NCBI RefSeq assembly: GCF_038396675.1
Contig: NC_088932.1
Coordinates: forward strand, 22,209,501-22,273,500
Direction of reading: 5' to 3'
DNA: 64,000 nt
From: Hydra vulgaris
Taxonomy: Eukaryota > Cnidaria > Hydrozoa > Anthoathecata > Hydridae
The stretch's first letter is position 1. Every line of letters begins with the position of its first letter. Both the position numbers and the translations under genes were made by a program. The notes beneath the pieces were generated by a model. The model saw nothing but the letters and a program-made list of their open reading frames with translations, searched no databases and had not been told where the DNA came from. This document shows positions 1-14,740 of the stretch, piece after piece.

Positions 1-250
1 CACTTTTTTCGCAGCTGATCTTATTAAATTGAGTCTGTTATTTTAAATGCTGTTTATAATTTTTTTTTGTTTTCAACCAGAAAAATTCTTACCTGAAAAA
101 TTTACTTCGTTTTACCTGAGGTGTCCATCTTCAAAAAAAAGTATACTCAACAAGGCTGTATCCCGCCTTTACATATAGGTTTCACTTTACCTTTGACAGA
201 TATAAATGTCATTCTCTGTTAAGGGGTTAAAATTATAATTATAAATTAAA

Positions 251-887
251 TTAAAGCTTCTCTTCCTTGTTCCTTGTCAGTGTGTAACTGTAATTTTCAA
301 TAAGACTGATTTCCCTTTCAGCTACATCATTTACAACTGCCATGTGTGTAGCCAGTTCATAAAACTTTTTTTTCCATGAGGACATCAAAGAAATGTGTTG
401 TTTCTTCTGTCATTAGACCCAATATAAACTGTTCAGATTCACTTATCAACTTTATATGTCAAGGGCTGTTTGCCAATGCTGGTCGATGTAGATTTTGTAT
501 CATCTCTTCTTTGATTGATGCTGAAACTCTGTCATCTAAAAAGGCCATGTCAACCAGATGTTCAAGGCGAAAACAGAAATACATTGAAAATGGTTGATGT
601 GCCTTGCTGGCAACAGTCTTCTTCAAATAGGTCTTCAGATTTAAAAAAAACTTGATGTCATTGAGAAGCGCTCGGATTCCAAGTTGTTCTTCATTCCATT
701 ATTTAATATAAATAAGACTGATGAACAGAGTCAAATCTGTGATATTCTTGGATTTACGAGTAGTGAACTTGAACTGATTTTTAAAAAGAAAGATTTTTAG
801 TGCATAAATGGTTTTTGCCATCCATCGTGCGGGATGTGTTGGACCGGGAGAATTCTCAGTATTTCTCGCTGCCTTTGTATTCACCAT
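251..887 (-). pseudogene. Unclassified transposon-like ORF family, copy A (broken)
   Basis: Read on the minus strand, this tract encodes a decayed protein in more than one frame. In order it shows a start with SPGPTHPARWMAKTIYALK (near 885-800), a segment with EHLVDMAFLDDRVSASIKEE (near 580-510), TEETTHFFDVL (near 400), and then, after a frame change near 365, HMAVVNDVAEREISLIENY and LTRNKEEKL before a stop near 251. I recognise the pattern 'PG..H.ARWM / VVND.AER...LI' from uncharacterised proteins that recur in invertebrate genomes, but I know no function or superfamily name. A relative of this protein lies at 60690-62084 inside an inverted-repeat element, so a transposon origin is likely. 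The break and internal stops show it is dead. No inverted ends were found here. Confidence 0.6.
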
Positions 888-2550
888 GAAACCAGAAGAA
901 TAAACATAAAAATTCCTGTAACGTAAAAATGCAAAAATTCCTTGTAAATCACAGAGTTTTCATCTACTTTCTGAACTTTATTCCTGAGATTTTGTTTGTA
1001 AATAAATTAAATGGTAAAAAACAAACCACAGCACAAACATTTTATATCTATATGCATTTATTTATTTACATGTGTGTGCGAGGGAAAAAGAATAAATAAA
1101 CACACACACATATAAAAGCATAACTATATTGGCACTGTAGAGTCATACTGAAAAAGGGAGATATTTGATCTCAAACAACAACATTTTTTATAAAAAATTT
1201 GGAAAATTATAAACTAATTCCTTACAAAACTTTTATGTTTTAACAAATAACAAAACATCAAAAACAATAAACAAGCTAAACTTTTGATATTTAAAAGATG
1301 ATTTAAAAACTTATAAGAAAATTTTGATTTAATAATTTTTTTTTTCAGGGAAGTGGAAACCCTGCTTGAATGTATAAGTCAAAATTTTAATCAATTTTCC
1401 AAATAACATTACTTTTTGTATCAATACCCATTTTTTAACTATACATGGCATAAATATGACATAATATATGGAAATAAATTATCAATTTGAATATCTAAGT
1501 AAATAATTTGCTCATATTTAACCATAAACAAAGCTCAAAATAAATTAGAAATTGTATTCAACTTAAGTTATTAGTTCTATTACAATTTTTTATTTAAGAA
1601 TACTTACAATGTTAATTTAATAAAAACTTAATAAAACTATTAAGGATTGTCATCCACGCTTGTTTAAAGTTTTTTTTAAATTTAGAAATTTGAAATTAAA
1701 CTGTTCTATAAAATAGTATGGGTTAAAAAATCTCTTTGTTTTGATTATGGCATTTACAATAACAAGATCTGGAGGAAAAAATAAGTATAAACTATGCTAG
1801 CGAATGTTCACTTTATCAAATGAAGGAGATGTTGAACTTTAAAACAAATTTTGAATAAAATGTTACAAATGTTTACACACAGCAGCCTTGTTTGTCAAAG
1901 TTCATGTTTTGGAGTAAAAGAGTTGAGAAAGGGTTGTAACCACAATAAACTAGCTTCATTGACTGTAGTGGCTTTTTCAACTTTGGGAGGGTGAATAGCA
2001 TTAAAAAACAACAACAATAAACAGACAATATATTTTTTTAATTTAATCCCTATGGTGAAATGACTTTAAAATATATGCCAAAGTCACACCAGCTTTAAAA
2101 TCTACATTAAAGTTATGCCATATTTAATAGGTTAAACAATAAAAAAAATAAAGAATTCATCACAACAGAATTTGTTCAGAAATAAAAAATAATCACAGAA
2201 AAAAAAAATTTATAGCTCTACTAATTGTCAAATTTTTTGTACAAATTTTAGTGAGATAATTATAACATCAAATAAAAACAGGAAATAAAATATTGAAATT
2301 TATTTTAAATTTATATTTAAATAATGAAATTATAAAAAAATGATCAATGCATTTATTTGATAACATCAAAGAAATGATATTTCTCAATTGGATCATTTCA
2401 ATATCTCTGGTTGAAACCATCAACATCAACTATTATACCACTATTTAAATCATATAAAAAATCACCTACTGAGCTAAATAAAGACCAAGTATAAGAATTA
2501 CTCAAATACTTCTAACTTTTTAAATGCAATATATTATGCTCATTTGCCTG
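888..2550. other. AT-rich tract, no gene seen
   Basis: Long A/T runs with a short CA/TA-rich stretch near 1070-1110. I see no coding or element signature. Confidence 0.6.
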
Positions 2551-2650
2551 AAGACCATAGATCATCATCAAGTTATCATCATCAAGTAATAAGAAGACCA
2601 TAGATCATCATCAAGTCATCATCATCAAGTCATCATTATCTAGTAATATT
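2551..2650. repeat. 43-bp tandem duplication rich in ATC
   Basis: The unit beginning AAGACCATAGATCATCATCA occurs at 2551 and again at 2594. Each unit itself contains short ATCATC and CAAGT repeats. Confidence 0.8.
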
Positions 2651-3089
2651 TTAAAAATCCGGAAAATTGTTTGGGTAAATTATAGGGAAAAAATCTGGAA
2701 TATGTTTTCCCTTATTTTCCATTTTAATTTCGCATTTAGCTGAGTTGTTTTCAACATTTTTCAAACTTTTCATAATTTTTCCGTAATGAGTGAAAAAGCT
2801 TAAAAAATAAATTTATCACAAAAGTATATACCTTAACTTGCGTGTATGGAAAATGTTTTGAATATCTGGAAAATCTTTAAGTTGAAAAAAATATCCGGAA
2901 AAAGATAATCCCTGGAAGAAAAAAGAAACTCATTTTGGTTTTAATAATAAGTGTAGATGCTGAATTCGTTAAAAGCAAAACAATTAACACTACAACAAGC
3001 TTACATATTTATGTTAAGCAAAGATAAGAGACAAGAATCTTATAAAACATAAATACTCAAAAACTATAAAATATAATGGCATTGTTTGT

Positions 3090-3572
3090 ATTCAATGTTG
3101 TTATCAATGTATTAGCTTATGGAACAAACTACCTCCTGATCTGAAATCTCTTAATTCATTCTCTGAATTCAAAATCAAGCTTTTTTAATTATTTGTTAAA
3201 AAAATACAATTAAATATTTCTACAAATTAGTATTGAAATTCACTATTATATATATCAATTTGCAATCCTTCAGTTTTTAATTTGATATTTTTAACATTTT
3301 GAAATTCTCTACTTATCCACCTACATCTAATTCCTCTGGTTTTCTGTATGCCATTTTTAAACTTTTTATTAATTTTTTCATTCTACTATTATTAATATTA
3401 GTACCAATATTTTGGCATTCTTTATTTATCTATCTATTTATTTATCTCTTTTTATTCAACTACTCTCTACTTCGTACTAAATCTTTGTTGTTACTGTAAT
3501 TATTTACTAAATTTTTGTTGCTGCTGTTTATTTATGAAATTCCTTTTATTATAATTGTTATCACTTTTTTAC

Positions 3573-3606
<34 letters not shown>

Positions 3607-3770
3607 GTTATTATCATTATTATTATTATTATAATTATTATTTATCAGTTATTACTACTATTTTCATCATTGACTGTATATTCAAGTATTTACTTTATAT
3701 TAATACTTGTTCTATTGTAAATTTCCTTGAAATGTTATAACTTATTTCAAAATATATTTGATTTGATTTA
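3090..3770 (+). mobile_element. 3' end of a non-LTR retrotransposon (CR1/L2-like)
   Basis: From about 3108 the plus strand reads CISLWNKLPPDLKSLNSFSE and continues to a stop at about 3188. The 'WNKLP....SL..FK' pattern is typical of the extreme C-terminus of CR1/jockey-type reverse transcriptase ORFs. The rest to about 3770 looks like the 3' UTR, includes a TTA microsatellite, and ends in TTTGATTTGATTT, a short tandem tail of the kind such LINEs use. The upstream RT domain is absent, so this is a 5'-truncated copy. Confidence 0.7.
3578..3650. repeat. (TTA)n microsatellite
   Basis: Nearly pure TTA/ATT repeats inside the LINE 3' UTR. It yields a false tyrosine-rich ORF. Confidence 0.9.
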
Positions 3771-4400
3771 TACTCCTGTACATAAAAAATTCACTGGTGC
3801 TAAACGTTATGCTATTGCATAGCATAAGATATAAATGGGACTTTTTACAGATACAGTAAGAGGATGCGATTTTGCTTAATGACGAGCCACGTGGAATGAG
3901 TTTTGGTTGATCCCATTTGAGATGACAGGTTATTTAAGCAGTGACTATGATAGTATTTGTAGAAAAAAGAAAGATATGCAACCTTACAACGATGGCTAAT
4001 GCTTGGCTGATAAAGCAGGTTCCACTACATTTACATTGTGCTTTTAGACCTTGTCTGAGATGGAGAGGGCTGTTATTTAAACCTATTATCTCAGACAACA
4101 TACAAGATTTAGTTATTTTTACCTTTTACATTGATTTCATGCAATAATAAAAAGACATTTATCTCAAGAGAGATGTTCCTGTATAAAAGATGAAAAAAAA
4201 AGATAACAGTTTAATATAGTGACAAAAAGATGAAAAATGTGGAGTAGAATAAATGCTTGACTTATAACCAAATAGAAAAAAAAAATTTTTTTTTAAATTA
4301 TTCCTTAAGGCCACTACAATTGAGGAGGCTACTTTTTGTGGTTATAACCCCCTCTCAACTCTATAACTCCAAAACACGAACCTCGACGAACAAGGCCGCA
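3771..4400. other. Intergenic, nothing coding recognised
   Basis: There is a short hairpin (ATGCTATTGCATAGCAT) near 3810-3826. A slightly GC-richer patch at 4310-4400 looks like a decayed repeat end, but I cannot name it. Confidence 0.4.
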
Positions 4401-4504
4401 TTTTAGCATGGTTTTTACATGCATTTACATACATTTACAAAAGACAGCAAAATTTTACTTAAAATGAATGATTTGCTATTACTTTAAAAGAAACCATGCT
4501 AAAA
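4401..4504. repeat. 14-bp inverted repeat with 76-bp loop
   Basis: TTTTAGCATGGTTT at 4401-4414 is the exact reverse complement of 4491-4504. It lies just outside the mariner element and may be a small foldback element. Confidence 0.75.
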
Positions 4505-4550
4505 CGCTTTATTTAAAAGTGTCATTTAAGTAAAGCAATGTACGTTTGCA

Positions 4551-5732
4551 TACTAAAAATACTTAAAAGTTTTGAAAAAAATTTAAAGTTTTGCTGAAAT
4601 ATATATAATCAAATAAAATATATAGAATTATTTTGTTTATTATAGTTAAATTTATTGTTATATTAATAATATGATATTTTTATTATTATATACTTGATAT
4701 CTCTCTGTTTTAGGTGAGCCCAAAATGTCTCAATGGGCCTTAATTACGGTACATTTGGTGAATTATCATCCTTAGAAACACAGATTATATTAAACTTCTT
4801 ATAAGTTTTTTGTTAGCTTTGCATAATGACAGCTTGCACCATCAGGCAAAAGTATACATTTTATATTTTTGTGATACAAATTGATTAAGGGAACAAGTTA
4901 CTTTTCAATGCATTCTTTGGAATATATTTTGGCATCAATGGCATTATTCTTAATTGCAAAGAAAGGCTTTGATTTACCAAATCTACTGATTGCAATCTAT
5001 ACTAAACCTTTCGCTTGAAACTTTGATTTAAACTTATATTTAATATTATTTTCAGTTTTGTCTTTATCTTGACTATAAAAGCCATCATTTCCTGGTGTGT
5101 TTTGGCAGCTCAATGTAAAATAGGACTCATCATCCATGATAATTTCAAACTCATTTGACGGTCGGAAAAAAAAGTTTTTGAAAGTTTTAACAGTTGTTGT
5201 TTTTATTTAATTATTTGAACTTTAGAGCTTTCTGGTGCTTTCTTTCTTTTAAAATATTCAAGTCCATGCATGTTAAAAATTTTATAAACATAACTTTTAT
5301 GAATTCCATATTTTAATGCAAGTTTTCCTTGGGAGATTCCAACTTTATTTTCAGCCTTGTTAATGAGTGAAGCAATTTTTCTTATGTCAATTTTGTATGG
5401 TTTTCTGGCACTTCCTGACTTTCTTTTAAGATCAATATTGTCATCAACTCTTTTAATAATATTATAAATTATTCGCCTTGCAACTTTCATTTTCATAAAC
5501 TGATGCACTGTAAATATTTTCCCTTTGTCTATGTTATCTAAATAAAAGTTTCCAATAAGCTTTCGTTTGTAGTTTTCTTTAATTCCATCCATTTTATTTA
5601 TATAATTTTAATTGCCAAAATCAGTATCAGATTATGAAATAAGAATGTCTAGTGAATTTAACTTTGAACTGCAGAAATATTCGAATTTGTTCGCAAGTTT
5701 CGAATGTTTAAATTTTGTGCAAATTTTTAGTA
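4551..5732 (-). mobile_element. Tc1/mariner-type transposon, inactive
   Basis: A 1.18-kb element bounded by TACTAAAAAT at 4551-4560 and its reverse complement at 5723-5732. That gives short inverted ends starting at a TA, the usual mariner target. The length fits a mariner. The ends match only over about 10 bp, so the boundaries are tentative. The transposase inside (4700-5592) is clear. Confidence 0.65.
4720..5592 (-). pseudogene. Tc1/mariner-type DDE transposase, broken
   Basis: The minus-strand ORF from the ATG at 5592 gives an N-terminal helix-turn-helix region of 129 residues (SQGKLALKYGIHKSYVYKIF near residue 90-108) that would bind the element's ends. A TAA at about 5203 interrupts it. 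The same frame continues with IMDDESYFTLSCQN (first catalytic Asp), and after another stop with LPDGASCHYAK (second Asp). A frame change then leads to PIETFWAHLK at about 4705-4735, which carries the third acidic residue. The order of motifs and spacing identify a Tc1/mariner-superfamily transposase. At least three stops and one frameshift make it non-functional. Confidence 0.85.
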
Positions 5733-7057
5733 GCCTTGTGTTAATAACTTATTAAATACTAACTTAATTTTAAGGTTTAAAAATTTAAATACTTAACTTA
5801 TTAAACATTAAGTATTATTATTTTTAAAGGTTTAAAAAAGAAATGTCAATACAACTTCTATTTTATTTTTAGTTCCTTTTTATTTTTATTTACTTAAATT
5901 TATGTTTTTTTTAATAAGTAAATGAGTTTTTTTAATAAGTAAACAAGTTACGAACTAAATTAAGAAAAATTCACTATTTTGTATTAATGGATAATTGCTT
6001 ACAATCATTAAGTTATCGCATATTATTAAGGTTGTTTCCAACTATTATCGCTGATACTATTATTGCTGATTAAACTATTCGCTGCAGCAAAAAAAATAAA
6101 AAAAATTGATTATTGAGTGAAAACCAATCATATTTAAATAGTAAATCACGTGAAGACAACAGTAAAAAAAAGCGAAAGCACGTTGTTTTTGCAAAATGGC
6201 AACAACAACAATGAACAACAACATCAACAAACAAAATGTTCAACTTGGTGTTCTTATTTACTCAGAAATCACTCTGAAATTTGGCAAGCATTAGTAAATT
6301 CATCAAATAAAAATGAATTTTCTAATGCTGTCAATTCAGAAAGTTTCACTTCACAAGAAGGTTGATCTTCTTTCAGAATTGAACCATCTGTTACTTCTTG
6401 CAGTAACAGTTTTTCAACAGAAGTGTTCCTGTTAGAAGTTAGCATTTATTTTCTTAAACAGGTTTTTGCTCATTTTGTAAACTTGATAGTGCTATTGCAC
6501 AGATTGCATAATATTGAATTTTATTTTGTTTATTTTAAATATTTATTCTGCGTGATAAATAATATTTATATTTATCAAATTTAAATAATATACTTAATTT
6601 TCTTTATTACATTTATATTTATTAAGTTTAAAATAATATTCATGATTCTTACTTTTTAATATATATTCTGCCTATTTTAATATATATAGTCATTTGATAT
6701 TAGCAGTGTACCCGCCGGTTTTTCCAAGTAGCCCTGAGGGCGACTGAAACAGATTTATTTATCATTTGAGTCGTCAGCTATGATAACCAGTATTCCGGTA
6801 TAAAAAGGTTTCACTATGTGAAGCAAAAATATTGAAAGCCAAAACTGCAAAGAAATGTTTTATATATCAAATTTAATTTAGTTGAATGTTTAAAACATCA
6901 TGTTTTCAATGTTTTAAACATTTTTCATTATACTAAGATTTTTTTTTAGAAAAAAAGAATTTTCTCGTGCATAATTAATTGTGTTATAATAATGATTTTT
7001 CATGTGCATCTTAATGTTTTTTATTTTGTTAATTTTGCTTGACAAAGTAAAAAAAAA
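5733..7057. other. AT-rich tract, no supported gene
   Basis: A 71-codon ORF at 6150-6365 has Asn/Gln runs and no recognisable domain, so I do not call it. A slightly GC-richer patch lies at 6710-6820. Confidence 0.5.
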
Positions 7058-7058
7058 A

Positions 7059-7140
7059 TTATTTTACTAATGAAAAACAATTTTTTCATTAGTAAAATAA
7101 ATTCAGTGTTATTAACAAAGATTCAGTGTTATTAACAGGG
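7059..7140. repeat. 19-bp perfect hairpin plus 20-bp direct repeat
   Basis: TTATTTTACTAATGAAAAA (7059-7077) pairs perfectly with 7082-7100 across a 4-nt loop. ATTCAGTGTTATTAACA follows directly at 7101 and again at 7121. Confidence 0.85.
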
Positions 7141-8203
7141 AGTCCTTTTGGGACTCTTTTTTTATTCAAAAAAATTTTAAACCTAGTGTTTTTGTATTAG
7201 ATAAAACACATCTAGGGGGTGAGAGCAGATTATTTTCAACAATTGATGCAAACTAAACAAATAAAAAAAAGCTAAAATTAATTACTTTTCAAGGTGGCAA
7301 ATACTAAATAAATTTATAAAAATTTACTTAAATGGTATCAACACATAAAGTATTAAAATGAGTTGTTCCCCTATTTACAGAATAACCATCACTTTTACAT
7401 AATGTTACAGTACTCTCTAACATAATAAAGAGAAACTTGGTTCTTAAGAGAAAAGCTTTTTAATGAATAGTACAATATTTTTAGTAAAAATATTCAATAG
7501 CTTGCAAATAACACTTTAGATTGCAATGCAGTATAAGAAATAATTTACTTATTAAATTATTATTTTTGTTATTAATTTTAATATATTATGTTTTGTAACA
7601 ACCTATTACGCTCCTTTATACTAAAATACGCCTTAAATAGGCTGAATAAAGAGTTAAGATGATATGTGATAAGACAATGGGGAAGAGTGAAAGAAAAGGT
7701 AATTTATAAAAAGTTTGTTAAAAAGGTCACAAACTAATTAAAACTGAGTGACCCTTTCGAAGGATCTCTATAATAAAGAATCTTTGTAAAAAATGCACAA
7801 AAAAAGAGTAACTGAAAAAATTATACATGCAAATGATCCATATAATGGTTGCATTTAAGAAAATCAACTTTTAAAAAATGTATAAAAAATCTTTTTACAA
7901 TAATTTTTACTGGGCTTACTAATTAGTTAATTTTCCAACAAATAAATTAGGCAAAATTTTATCATAAACTTTACTAAAAATAATATTAACTACAAATACA
8001 GTCATTCAAAATTAAAAAAACTAAACTTACATCTGGTTGAATTTTTAAAGTAGTTTCCATTTTAACAATTTTTCTACTTCTGTATTTTTTTATTTTTTTT
8101 ATATACTAACTTTGTAGAAGTTGGCCTTTATTATTATCAACTTTCTAATACTACCATGCTAAATTAATTACACTCTATTTATTTTATTGCTTTACGCATT
8201 CCT

Positions 8204-8204
<1 letters not shown>
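7141..8204. other. AT-rich tract, no gene seen
   Basis: No ORF, RNA gene or element signature recognised. Confidence 0.5.
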
Positions 8205-8870
<666 letters not shown>

Positions 8871-9663
8871 ATGTGTGTAATATATATTTTCAATTCTTTT
8901 CAAACTATTTTTTAATGAAAACCTTTCCTGCCGTGGTTTCAATTGCGCGCTCGGAATCGTGTGAATTTTTTAAATTTTCACTTACAGAATTTTAAGAACG
9001 TATAAAGAAGCTTCACCGGAGCTGTCTGGAAACTACACTGATAGTTTTTAAATAACTTTCAAATAAAGTCAATAATAAAAAAATTACTTGTTTATTAGCC
9101 TAACAAAATATTTTTTTACTTAAATCTCTGTGTAGAAGATTGATATTCTAATTGTTTATTTTAATTTCTTTTGTAAATTAAAAAAAAGAGTGCGATAAAT
9201 ATTATCAATGAATTTGTTTATAAAAACTAAGTTATAAACTTAAATCCTTCATAGGGTATCTATTTTAATTTAATTTTTTATTCCAACACTTTTCACGGCA
9301 GCTTTTACTGGTAATAAGATTTGATTCCAAAAAACTTAAATATCTAATAAGGTATAAATTTTGTTTGTAGAATCGCCTCTGACTACAAATGATTTTAACA
9401 AATGCTTATAAATTTACAGTTAACACGTCAAAACTGTAATGTCAATTTTTTGTTGAAATGTTGCTTTTCAACAACTTGGCTAAATAGTACACTTGTCTTT
9501 AACGTCTCTTGGTTTGATACTTCACTCTTCAGCATTGTTGAAGCAGGATTGCATACAACATTTTTTTCAACTTTTTTAAGCCTTCAAATTCATTTCGATT
9601 TTTGATACAACGTTTAGTAATTCCTATTGTCTGTTTAGTTAACTATAACTTCTATGAAGTTAG
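8871..9663. other. Intergenic, nothing recognised
   Basis: AT-rich sequence. The 67-codon ORF at 9402-9605 shows no recognisable domain. Confidence 0.5.
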
Positions 9664-9761
9664 CCCAATGGGCACAGGACATTTTTTAAACGTTTTTATT
9701 AGGTTTAAACCTAATAAAAACGTCCAGAAAAACGTTTTAAAAACGAACTGTGCCCACTGGG
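9664..9761. mobile_element. Foldback MITE
   Basis: The tract begins CCCAATGGGCACAG and ends CTGTGCCCACTGGG, which are reverse complements with one mismatch. The centre, 9691-9722, is a 32-bp perfect palindrome around AGGTTTAAACCT. The whole 98-bp unit folds on itself and has no coding capacity. Confidence 0.75.
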
Positions 9762-9769
9762 AGGTTCTC

Positions 9770-9835
9770 GGTTAAATGCACTTCCGCGGTGCTCTGTGAC
9801 AAGACTGTTAGGTCTTCTTTAAAATTAGCAGTTGA
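9770..9835 (+). mobile_element. SINE fragment (3' body)
   Basis: Matches the 3' body of the SINE at 15455-15645 (CTTCCGCGGTGCTCTGTGAC, then a 'GTTAGGTCTTCTT' tail). The tRNA-like head is missing. It directly adjoins the foldback MITE. Confidence 0.75.
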
Positions 9836-11116
9836 ACCTCCAACAGTTTTTGATCGCCAAATAAGGTTTTTTTTCGCTAATTTCCTTACTTAACTTACTT
9901 AAATTTCCTTACTTAAGATGTTTTTTGTAATAAAAAAACATATTTTGATCAAATTTTTTCTTATATTATAGTTAAGGTTCTCTTATAAGCATTTCAATCA
10001 GCTGACCTCCAGAAAATTAGTATGGACAAATATCATTAGTCATTGCTTTTATAAAAATGCGGGAATTTAACCAGCAGAAAGTTGATCATTTTGTATAACT
10101 GTTTTTTAATCATAAATAAAGACATTGTGAGATTATTTCTGAGAAAAACGCCGTTTATGCTGTTAATCCAATATTCAAACTTTCAATGTCTTATGGGGAT
10201 CTAAATATCGTCTAATTTTTGAAAAATTTAGCGGGAAAAATTCCCTTAAAAAACAAAAACGCATAAAACGGACTACACAAAAACATTAATCTTAGAAAAA
10301 CTATTTATATCTTATTCTAAAGTATAGATACTATTTTAATAGAATTAAGTGGGTTAGTAAGGAGGTTGCTTACTTTGTTGAAATATAAATACAAATTTAC
10401 TCAAATAAAAGATCACTTCTAAAAATGTTTGTATCAGTAATTGCAATGTTAATTATATATAAAGAAACAAGTGACTTTAGAAATAAAAAATCTTGGATGT
10501 AATATCATATTGTTTGCTTATTGTTTATAAATACTTTTTCATTATAATTTAATTGTTTATTTAATTAGCAAAATGTTAAGCTCAATTAGTAACCTAACAT
10601 TTTAGATTTCACCTTATTTTAGAGACAAAAATAGCAAAGTATCTTAAATAAACGCGCTGTTTCAATTAGAGTTTTCTTTTTCAAGCAAAAAATAAACAAC
10701 GATTAAGATTAAAGCTTCAAAAAAAATTTTGAATTTTAATTTTGAGGAACGTTTAACTTAAAATAAATTGATTTTTATTTCCATTATAAAACAGTATGCT
10801 GGTTTTTATATGCATTTGTAATTAGTTAAATTAGCAGATAAAAAGTGTTTTCGTGACCTAATTTTAAGTACAGTCTTGATGTCGTTTTCGTGAATTTAAC
10901 ACATGTTTTTATTAGATGTAGCTTTCAAGTGAGAAAAGTGAGAAAAAAGTCATTTTTTAATACTAACTTGGTCTCACTACTAAAAAGAAAACTCTATTAT
11001 TTATTAATAAAGGTGTCGCGCCTTTTTACTTGTCTCTAGTTTATAAAAACGTAATAGTAAAAAGCATAAATGATTTATTTAATCTTCTATCACGACTTAT
11101 GATAAACTATGTAAGA
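9836..11116. other. AT-rich tract, no gene seen
   Basis: No coding signal recognised on either strand. Confidence 0.5.
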
Positions 11117-11310
11117 TTTTGTGAGCTACCAAAGTTTTTGTGAACTAGCAAAGTTTTTGCGTTTTAACAAAATTTTTGTGAACTAGCAAAAATTTTGTGT
11201 ACTAGAAAAAATTTTGTGTACTAGAAATGTTTTTGTGTACTACAAATGTTTTTGTGTACTAGAAATGTTTTTGTGTGCTAGCAAAGTTTTTGTGAACTAG
11301 CAAAAAATCT
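11117..11310. repeat. 19-bp minisatellite
   Basis: About nine imperfect copies of TTTTTGTGTACTAGAAATG, with variants GTGAACTAGCAAAG at both edges. The most regular central copies are at about 11209-11290. Confidence 0.85.
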
Positions 11311-12046
11311 GACTTTAGTTCACAATACTTCAGAAACTTTCAATCGTTTTACAAATTCAAACAAAATTTTTTAAACAATTCTTTTTTACTGTCTATTCTT
11401 AAAAAATTATTCAGTAACAATTGAATCTGCAGTTAACAACTGCAAATCCAATTTTTAATCAAGATGCATTGACGACAAAGTGTTTCAATTAGTATTAAAA
11501 AAATACTGTTATTAAATCTATTAAAAAATCTATAGAAGTTTTAAAAATGAAAAAAAAAATTGGTTCATATGGTTGGCTCAACATATAAATGACTCATAAA
11601 GATGGTCATAAAAAATTATTATTTTTTCATAATATTCAATGCAAAATTTATTATTATTTTAAAATATTTCATAAATTTTGCATTAATGTATACTAATTTT
11701 TTTTAGACATCTGGCATCAGAAAAATATTTTGTCAAAAAAGATATGTTAGAGATTGGTGTCAATACTGCCATAATATATTTTAATGTTTGAGCACGTGGT
11801 GTCGATATTGTAGGAGATTTATCATAAAAGAAAATGTATAACTTAACAAGTCAAGTACTTGATGGTACGTAAATAAGAATAGCATTGTTTAAAAAAAAAT
11901 GATGTAGATAATCAAAGTCCAAGAAAAAAAGATAACATCAAATGGAAAAAAAACAACATATAGCTAAGGTCTATGTTTTTGCTGGTTCTTAAGTCAACAT
12001 AGTTTTTTCAAGTTTTTATTGTTATTTCAAACTTTGTTTTTTGAAT
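11311..12046. other. AT-rich tract, no gene seen
   Basis: No recognisable feature. Confidence 0.5.
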
Positions 12047-13935
<1,889 letters not shown>

Positions 13936-13940
13936 CATCG

Positions 13941-14012
13941 CTTGAATAATTTTCAACGGCCATTGATGTGGATTACTTGAATAATTTTCAGCAACGGCCG
14001 TTGATGTGGATT
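13941..14012. repeat. ~36-bp tandem duplication
   Basis: CTTGAATAATTTTCA...ACGGCC(A/G)TTGATGTGGATT occurs at 13941 and again at 13976. The second copy has a 3-bp insertion (GCA). Confidence 0.9.
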
Positions 14013-14108
14013 GTCATAAGTAGGTTTGGTATATCGCGTTTTTTTTTAACCATCGGGAAGGACGGTCGATTTTGATATAAAAGAACTTATTAAGTAATGT
14101 TTAATACC

Positions 14109-14159
14109 ATATTTACGAGCCACCACTCTATGGTGAATAGAGTGTCGGCCCGTAAATAT
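14109..14159. repeat. Two-part hairpin
   Basis: ATATTTACGAGCC pairs with GGCCCGTAAATAT, and inside them CACTCTA pairs with TAGAGTG. This may be a tiny foldback element. Confidence 0.7.
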
Positions 14160-14474
14160 AAAACACAATAAATAAAAATAAATAAAAAACACTTGTTTTG
14201 GTCTGATTTAACTAAAGCACGTTTGCTCGCCAAAAAAAAGTGTTTACTGTGCTACACAGATCATTGATATAGCCTATTTTAGCTATATCTTTATTAAAAA
14301 AAAAACTTATTATGTAAGTATATATAAATAATTTATTATTCTAATAATTTATATAACTTTTATAACTTAGTTATATAAGTATATGTATAAATAATTTATT
14401 GAGGTAATAACTTATATAACTTTTGTAAACTTTAAACATACAAATTATATAAATATTTTATGAATAAATAATTT

Positions 14475-14740
14475 ATACTTAATTATGATGGTGAACAACA
14501 CAAGTTTAGTGTAAATTAAGTGTAAACAAGTTCTTCGTATCTTCAAGAAGATTTTTAAAAGAGTCAAGATTGTTACATTTTGTTATAACTTCAACAGTTG
14601 ACTTTAAGGTAATAGCTACTTCCGTAATTGTTAATACTTAATACTTAATTATGATGGTGTAATACTTAATTATGATGGTGAACAACACAAGTTTAGTGTA
14701 AATTAAGTGTAAACAAGTTCTTCGTATCTTCAAGAAAGCA
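14475..14740. repeat. ~75-bp direct repeat, two copies 187 bp apart
   Basis: ATACTTAATTATGATGGTGA through TCTTCAAGAA occurs at 14475-14549 and again at 14662-14736, near-identical. The second copy is preceded by an extra 21-bp partial duplicate of its own start. Confidence 0.85.

Noticed and set aside
3555-3740. Tyrosine-rich ORF
   Set aside because: Translation of the TTA microsatellite in a LINE 3' UTR.
6150-6365. Possible BED-finger start of a hAT ORF
   Set aside because: Only scattered Cys and Asn/Gln runs; no Cys-x2-Cys followed by His pair.
7138-7160. Bacterial-type terminator (GGGAGTCC TTTT GGGACTC then T-run)
   Set aside because: A hairpin followed by Ts is expected by chance in such AT-rich DNA, and the organism is a eukaryote.
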